DNA of 64,000 nt from assembly GCF_900104305.1 (NCBI RefSeq), contig NZ_FNJC01000001.1, forward strand, positions 610,543 to 674,542. The letters run 5' to 3'. The first letter of the stretch is position 1; each line of letters opens with the position of its first letter. Below are positions 60,676 to 64,000 of this stretch, in pieces. The notes below the pieces were generated by a model. It made no database searches. It saw nothing but the letters and a program-made list of their open reading frames with translations, and was not told the origin of the DNA. A program made the translations under genes and the position numbers. Source of the stretch: Filomicrobium insigne (GTDB taxonomy: Bacteria; Pseudomonadota; Alphaproteobacteria; Rhizobiales; Hyphomicrobiaceae).

Positions 60676-61323
60676 ATGACCCGCGGGTTGAAATGGCTAA
60701 TCGGGTTGTTTGCGATGAGCGCGGGGCTCGTCGTGTTCGGCTTCGTGTTGTTTGCCAGCATCGTGATGCGCGACCCGGAGCCAGACAATCAAAAGGCCGA
60801 TGCCATCGTCGTGCTGACTGGCGGTGAATCCCGCATTCGCGAAGCGGCGAAGCTATTGCGCCAAGGCCGGGCCGGCCGTCTGCTGATCACCGGCGTCAAT
60901 CCGAAGACGGGCAGCCGCGACATCGGCCGACTGAGCGGGCTGACCGAGGAGGAACTCGACTGTTGCGTCGATCTTGGCTACGAGGCGCTCAATACCAAGG
61001 GCAACGCCGAAGAAACTGCAGGCTGGACGCGTGCGCGCGGATACACTTCGCTGATCATAGTGACAGCCAGCTATCACATGCCACGCAGCCTGCTTGAGTT
61101 GTCGCGCGAACTTCCGAATGTCACGTTGCTGGCGCACCGAGTCATGCCGAAAAGCTTGCAGCAGAACGAGTGGTGGCTTAACCCGCGTACCGCGCGCGTC
61201 CTGCTTTCCGAATACGTCAAATTAATCCCGGCCGCGATGCGCCTTGCGGTTACACGTGTCCTTTCAGGATGGGAGGATGGCTCTGTCGCTCAGAGCCAGC
61301 CTGAAACTCCCGCCAAAATCTAA
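60676..61323 (+). CDS. YdcF/ElyC-like DUF218 protein
   Basis: The 215-residue protein has one N-terminal membrane helix (LIGLFAMSAGLVVFGFVLFASIV) and a DUF218 domain (ADAIVVLTGGESRIREAAKLL, LLITGVNPKTGSRD, VTASYHMPRSLLEL, LNPRTARVLLSEYVKL). DUF218 members such as ElyC and SanA affect envelope integrity and lipid-carrier handling. It follows ftsX and precedes plsC, an arrangement with envelope functions. Activity is not known. Confidence 0.85.
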   Translation: MTRGLKWLIGLFAMSAGLVVFGFVLFASIVMRDPEPDNQKADAIVVLTGGESRIREAAKLLRQGRAGRLLITGVNPKTGSRDIGRLSGLTEEELDCCVDLGYEALNTKGNAEETAGWTRARGYTSLIIVTASYHMPRSLLELSRELPNVTLLAHRVMPKSLQQNEWWLNPRTARVLLSEYVKLIPAAMRLAVTRVLSGWEDGSVAQSQPETPAKI

Positions 61324-61335
61324 ACCGGTTCTCTC

Positions 61336-62103
61336 ATGTTCCGATCGATCCTGTTTACCGGGGTGTTCTACCTGAACACTGCTGTGTTCCTCATTCTGGG
61401 CTCACCGCTGCTCTTCGGCCCGCGCCGATGGGCGATGATGGGCCTGAAAGCGCATGCGCGCGCTTCCCTCTGGTGGATGCGGGTGATTGTCGGAACCAAG
61501 CTCGAAGTGCGGGGGCTCAAACGCCTGCCGTCCGGGCCTGTCCTTGTTTGCGCCAAGCATCAATCTGCGTGGGATACCTTCGCGCTGATCCCATTGTTTC
61601 GCGACCCCGCGATGGTAATGAAGGCGGAACTCGGCAATATCCCACTTTACGGGTGGTTTTCCCGCAAGTTCGAACACGTCCTCATACAGCGCGAGCGCGG
61701 CCCGGCGGCATTACGCCAGATGATCCGGGATGCCAAAGCCCGCGCCGAAGAGGGGCGGGAGATCGTTATTTTTCCCGAAGGAACACGTCGCGCACCGGGA
61801 GCTGCGCCTGACTACAAGCCGGGGGCTCTGGCACTTTACGACGGCCTGGACCTTCCTTGTGTTCCCTTGGCGCTCAACTCCGGCCTGTACTGGCCCCGCC
61901 GCTCTATGATCCGGTATCCCGGCACAATCATTGTGGAGATTTTAGACCCTATTCCGCCGGGCCTCCCACGCTCCGAGTTTCGTCAACGGCTTATCTCCGA
62001 CATTGAAACAGCATCGGAGCGGCTGATGGCTGAAGCGGCTGAAAGCGCTACGCCCCGCCTATCCCAAATCCAACCACAGCAGAAACAAAATAAGAATATT
62101 TAG
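61336..62103 (+). CDS. plsC: 1-acyl-sn-glycerol-3-phosphate acyltransferase PlsC
   Basis: This 255-residue membrane-bound enzyme makes phosphatidic acid from lysophosphatidic acid. The catalytic H-x4-D motif is in KHQSAWDTF, and the acyl-acceptor FPEGTR motif follows near residue 150; an N-terminal helix (ILFTGVFYLNTAVFLILG) anchors it. The substitution of Lys for Asn before the His is uncommon but known. It starts 12 nt after the YdcF-like gene. Other acyltransferases of the family cannot be excluded. Confidence 0.9.
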   Translation: MFRSILFTGVFYLNTAVFLILGSPLLFGPRRWAMMGLKAHARASLWWMRVIVGTKLEVRGLKRLPSGPVLVCAKHQSAWDTFALIPLFRDPAMVMKAELGNIPLYGWFSRKFEHVLIQRERGPAALRQMIRDAKARAEEGREIVIFPEGTRRAPGAAPDYKPGALALYDGLDLPCVPLALNSGLYWPRRSMIRYPGTIIVEILDPIPPGLPRSEFRQRLISDIETASERLMAEAAESATPRLSQIQPQQKQNKNI

Positions 62104-62207
62104 AGAACATTTATTGACGCGCGTACAGAGCGACCTTATTTTAACGGGAGTTCTCGCGCGGCTGTTTCGGTCGCACGCTATATGAGTTGGACCGACAGTA
62201 AAAACCG

Positions 62208-64000
62208 ATGCCTCACGCCAAGACACCGGGTTTTTTTGCAGCAATCGCCGAAGCGATCTGGAACGGCAAATACCGTCTGATAGATGCGGACGGCGCAGCG
62301 GTCGACAAATCGCTCGCCGATACCTTTGCGCGGGTAGCTCGCGCGGCAGCGTCCGTCGAAAAGGGCGGTGCGCAGCAGCGCCAACGCTGGGAGAAGCGCT
62401 ACTTTGAGGCGCTCGCCGACTTCGGCTTTCTGCCAGCTGGACGCATCCTCGCGGGTGCAGGATCGCAACGCGAGGTCACGCTTTTCAACTGCTTTGTCAT
62501 GGGCACGGTGCCCGACGATCTCAGGGGCATCTTTGATAGCGTCAGAGATGGTGCGCTCACCATGCAAATGGGTGGCGGCATCGGCGTCGATTTCTCAACG
62601 CTCCGACCCAAGGGGGCGCTTGTCAAAAGCATCGGCGCAGACGCCTCAGGTCCGGTGAGTTTTATGGAAGTCTGGGACGCCATGTGCCGGACGATCATGT
62701 CAGCTGGGGCCCGTCGCGGCGCAATGATGGCAACGCTGCGTGATGATCACCCCGACATCGAAGACTTTATCGAAGCAAAGTCCACAGCTGGGCGCCTGAC
62801 AAACTTCAATTTGTCGGTTCTGGTCAGTGACAAACTCATGCAGGCTGTCGCTGACGATGCAGAGTGGGATCTGGTTTTTGACGGGAAGGTTTACCGACGC
62901 CTACCGGCGCGGGACCTGTGGCAGCGCATTATGCGCGCCACGTACACTCAAGCCGAACCGGGCGTCATTTTCATTGATCGCGTCAACGCACGGAACAACC
63001 TTTCCTATTGCGAGACGATCCGGGCGACGAACCCTTGCGGTGAGCAGCCGCTGCCGCCATTCGGCGCATGCCTGCTTGGCTCTTTGAACCTGACGCAGTT
63101 CATCCGCGATCCGTTCACGGCAGACGCCCATCTCGACATCGATAGTCTGCAAGAACGCGTTGCTGTCGCGGTGCGCTTCCTCGACAACATGATCGATGTT
63201 ACCCGCTATCCCCTGACCGCCCAAAAGCAGGAGGCGAAGGCGAAGCGGCGCATGGGCCTTGGCGTTACTGGGCTTGCCGACGCGCTGATCATGTGCCGAG
63301 AGACCTACGGCAGTACGCGCGCCCTGAAACTGGCCGAAAGCTGGCTGCGGACCATCGAGGTTACGGCCTATCGCACGAGCGTTAATTTGGCCCGAGAACG
63401 CGGATCGTTTCCACTTTGCGATGCGAAGGCGCTCCTACAAAGCCCCAACATCATCGGGCTCCCTGACGATATCAAACGCGGGATTGAAGCTCACGGCCTA
63501 CGGAATGGCTGCCTGACATCGGTGGCACCAACCGGTACGATTTCATTGCTCGCTGGGAACGTTTCGAGCGGCATCGAGCCGGTGTTCGATTTTATCTACC
63601 AGCGCAATGTGCTTGACCGGCATGGCGGGACCCGCAGCGAAACCATCGAAGACTACGCCCACGCTGTCTTCCGGCGCCAATTCGGCGAGGATGTAGGGCT
63701 TCCGGACTATTTCGTACGTGCCGACCAGTTGACTCCGAGAGCACATCTGGAAATGCAGGCTGCCATCCAGCGCCATGTCGACAGCTCTATCTCAAAAACC
63801 ATCAATTGCCCCGCGGAGATGACGTTCGAAGCCTTCAGCGATGTTTATTCGATAGCCTATGAGCTGGGGCTTAAGGGTTGCACGACATACCGGCCCAGCG
63901 CATTGCGTGGTGCCGTTTTGAGCCGCAGCGTGGAACAGTCACCGCCAGCACCAACCGAGACCGAAGTCAGCGGGTCGACTGCCAGGACCGGGGCACCACA
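62208..64000 (+). CDS. nrdJ: Adenosylcobalamin-dependent ribonucleotide reductase, 5' part
   Basis: The first 597 codons of a class II ribonucleotide reductase, which makes deoxyribonucleotides using coenzyme B12 in place of an iron or oxygen-dependent radical subunit. The disulfide Cys is at Cys95 (LFNCFVMG), and the active-site block NPCGEQ is at 275-280, with the thiyl Cys277 and Glu279. Other motifs are MGGGIGVDFSTLRPKG, GLGVTGLADAL and SVAPTGTISLLAGNVSSGIEP. An in-frame TAA at 62199-62201 makes ATG 62208 the first start. The frame is open at the window end, so the C-terminal redox cysteines are outside. Confidence 0.93.
   Translation, partial: MPHAKTPGFFAAIAEAIWNGKYRLIDADGAAVDKSLADTFARVARAAASVEKGGAQQRQRWEKRYFEALADFGFLPAGRILAGAGSQREVTLFNCFVMGTVPDDLRGIFDSVRDGALTMQMGGGIGVDFSTLRPKGALVKSIGADASGPVSFMEVWDAMCRTIMSAGARRGAMMATLRDDHPDIEDFIEAKSTAGRLTNFNLSVLVSDKLMQAVADDAEWDLVFDGKVYRRLPARDLWQRIMRATYTQAEPGVIFIDRVNARNNLSYCETIRATNPCGEQPLPPFGACLLGSLNLTQFIRDPFTADAHLDIDSLQERVAVAVRFLDNMIDVTRYPLTAQKQEAKAKRRMGLGVTGLADALIMCRETYGSTRALKLAESWLRTIEVTAYRTSVNLARERGSFPLCDAKALLQSPNIIGLPDDIKRGIEAHGLRNGCLTSVAPTGTISLLAGNVSSGIEPVFDFIYQRNVLDRHGGTRSETIEDYAHAVFRRQFGEDVGLPDYFVRADQLTPRAHLEMQAAIQRHVDSSISKTINCPAEMTFEAFSDVYSIAYELGLKGCTTYRPSALRGAVLSRSVEQSPPAPTETEVSGSTARTGAP

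Overview
The window is chromosomal DNA of a Gram-negative bacterium, most likely an alphaproteobacterium of the order Hyphomicrobiales. The signs are the rpoN block (lptC/A, lptB, rpoN, hpf, ptsN), the formate dehydrogenase cluster with its satellite DUF genes, a CpdR-like regulator beside hpt and ftsEX, and a B12-dependent ribonucleotide reductase. A methylotroph-like genus such as Hyphomicrobium is a guess that fits but is not proven. No tRNA, rRNA, insertion sequence or integrase was recognised.

Layout. 1-400: distal end of a type I-E-like CRISPR array (29-nt repeats, 32-nt spacers) whose leader and cas genes would lie left of the window. 628-2744: a short minus-strand operon of mobile-element character (RepA-like ATPase, excisionase-like HTH, two unknowns), followed by about 0.6 kb of decayed DNA. 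3.5-11 kb: ogt, then a minus-strand catabolic cluster of Crp-family regulator, fused TRAP permease, HAD enzyme, TAXI binding protein, a NrtS-like membrane protein, a small unknown and a Tat-exported amidase, with a Crp-type palindrome before the TRAP genes. 11.2-17.2 kb: a copper/silver efflux operon (His-rich protein, CusB, CusA, CusF). 17.4-25 kb: a nitrile/isonitrile locus with a Liv-type ABC importer on one strand and a TrmB-like regulator, nitrilase and isonitrile hydratase on the other. 26-34 kb: core genes: RNase D, a fused LptC-LptA protein, LptB, RpoN, Hpf, PtsN, UppP. 34.5-38.9 kb: GST/FzlA-like protein, QueG, an epimerase-like protein and a repeat-rich coiled-coil protein.

38.9-57.4 kb: a molybdenum/formate block: mobA, mobB, a degenerate subtilase-like secreted protein, DUF3144, DUF3306/DUF3305, a large poly-ferredoxin protein, and a long minus-strand series from TorD chaperone, Tat peptide, FdhA and FdhB through a lipoprotein, FdhC, a WD40-cytochrome c fusion and five accessory genes, with moaA divergent from torD. 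57.5-64 kb: CpdR-like regulator, hpt, ftsE, ftsX, YdcF-like protein, plsC and the first 597 codons of a class II ribonucleotide reductase that runs off the right end.

How the parts work together. MobA, MobB and MoaA make the molybdenum cofactor used by FdhA. TorD and the Tat peptide fit its maturation and export, and FdhB, FdhC and the cytochrome-like protein carry electrons. The nitrilase, isonitrile hydratase and amidase, with their importers and regulators, suggest an organism that scavenges nitrogen and carbon from organic nitriles, isonitriles and amides; that link is inferred from gene neighbourhood.
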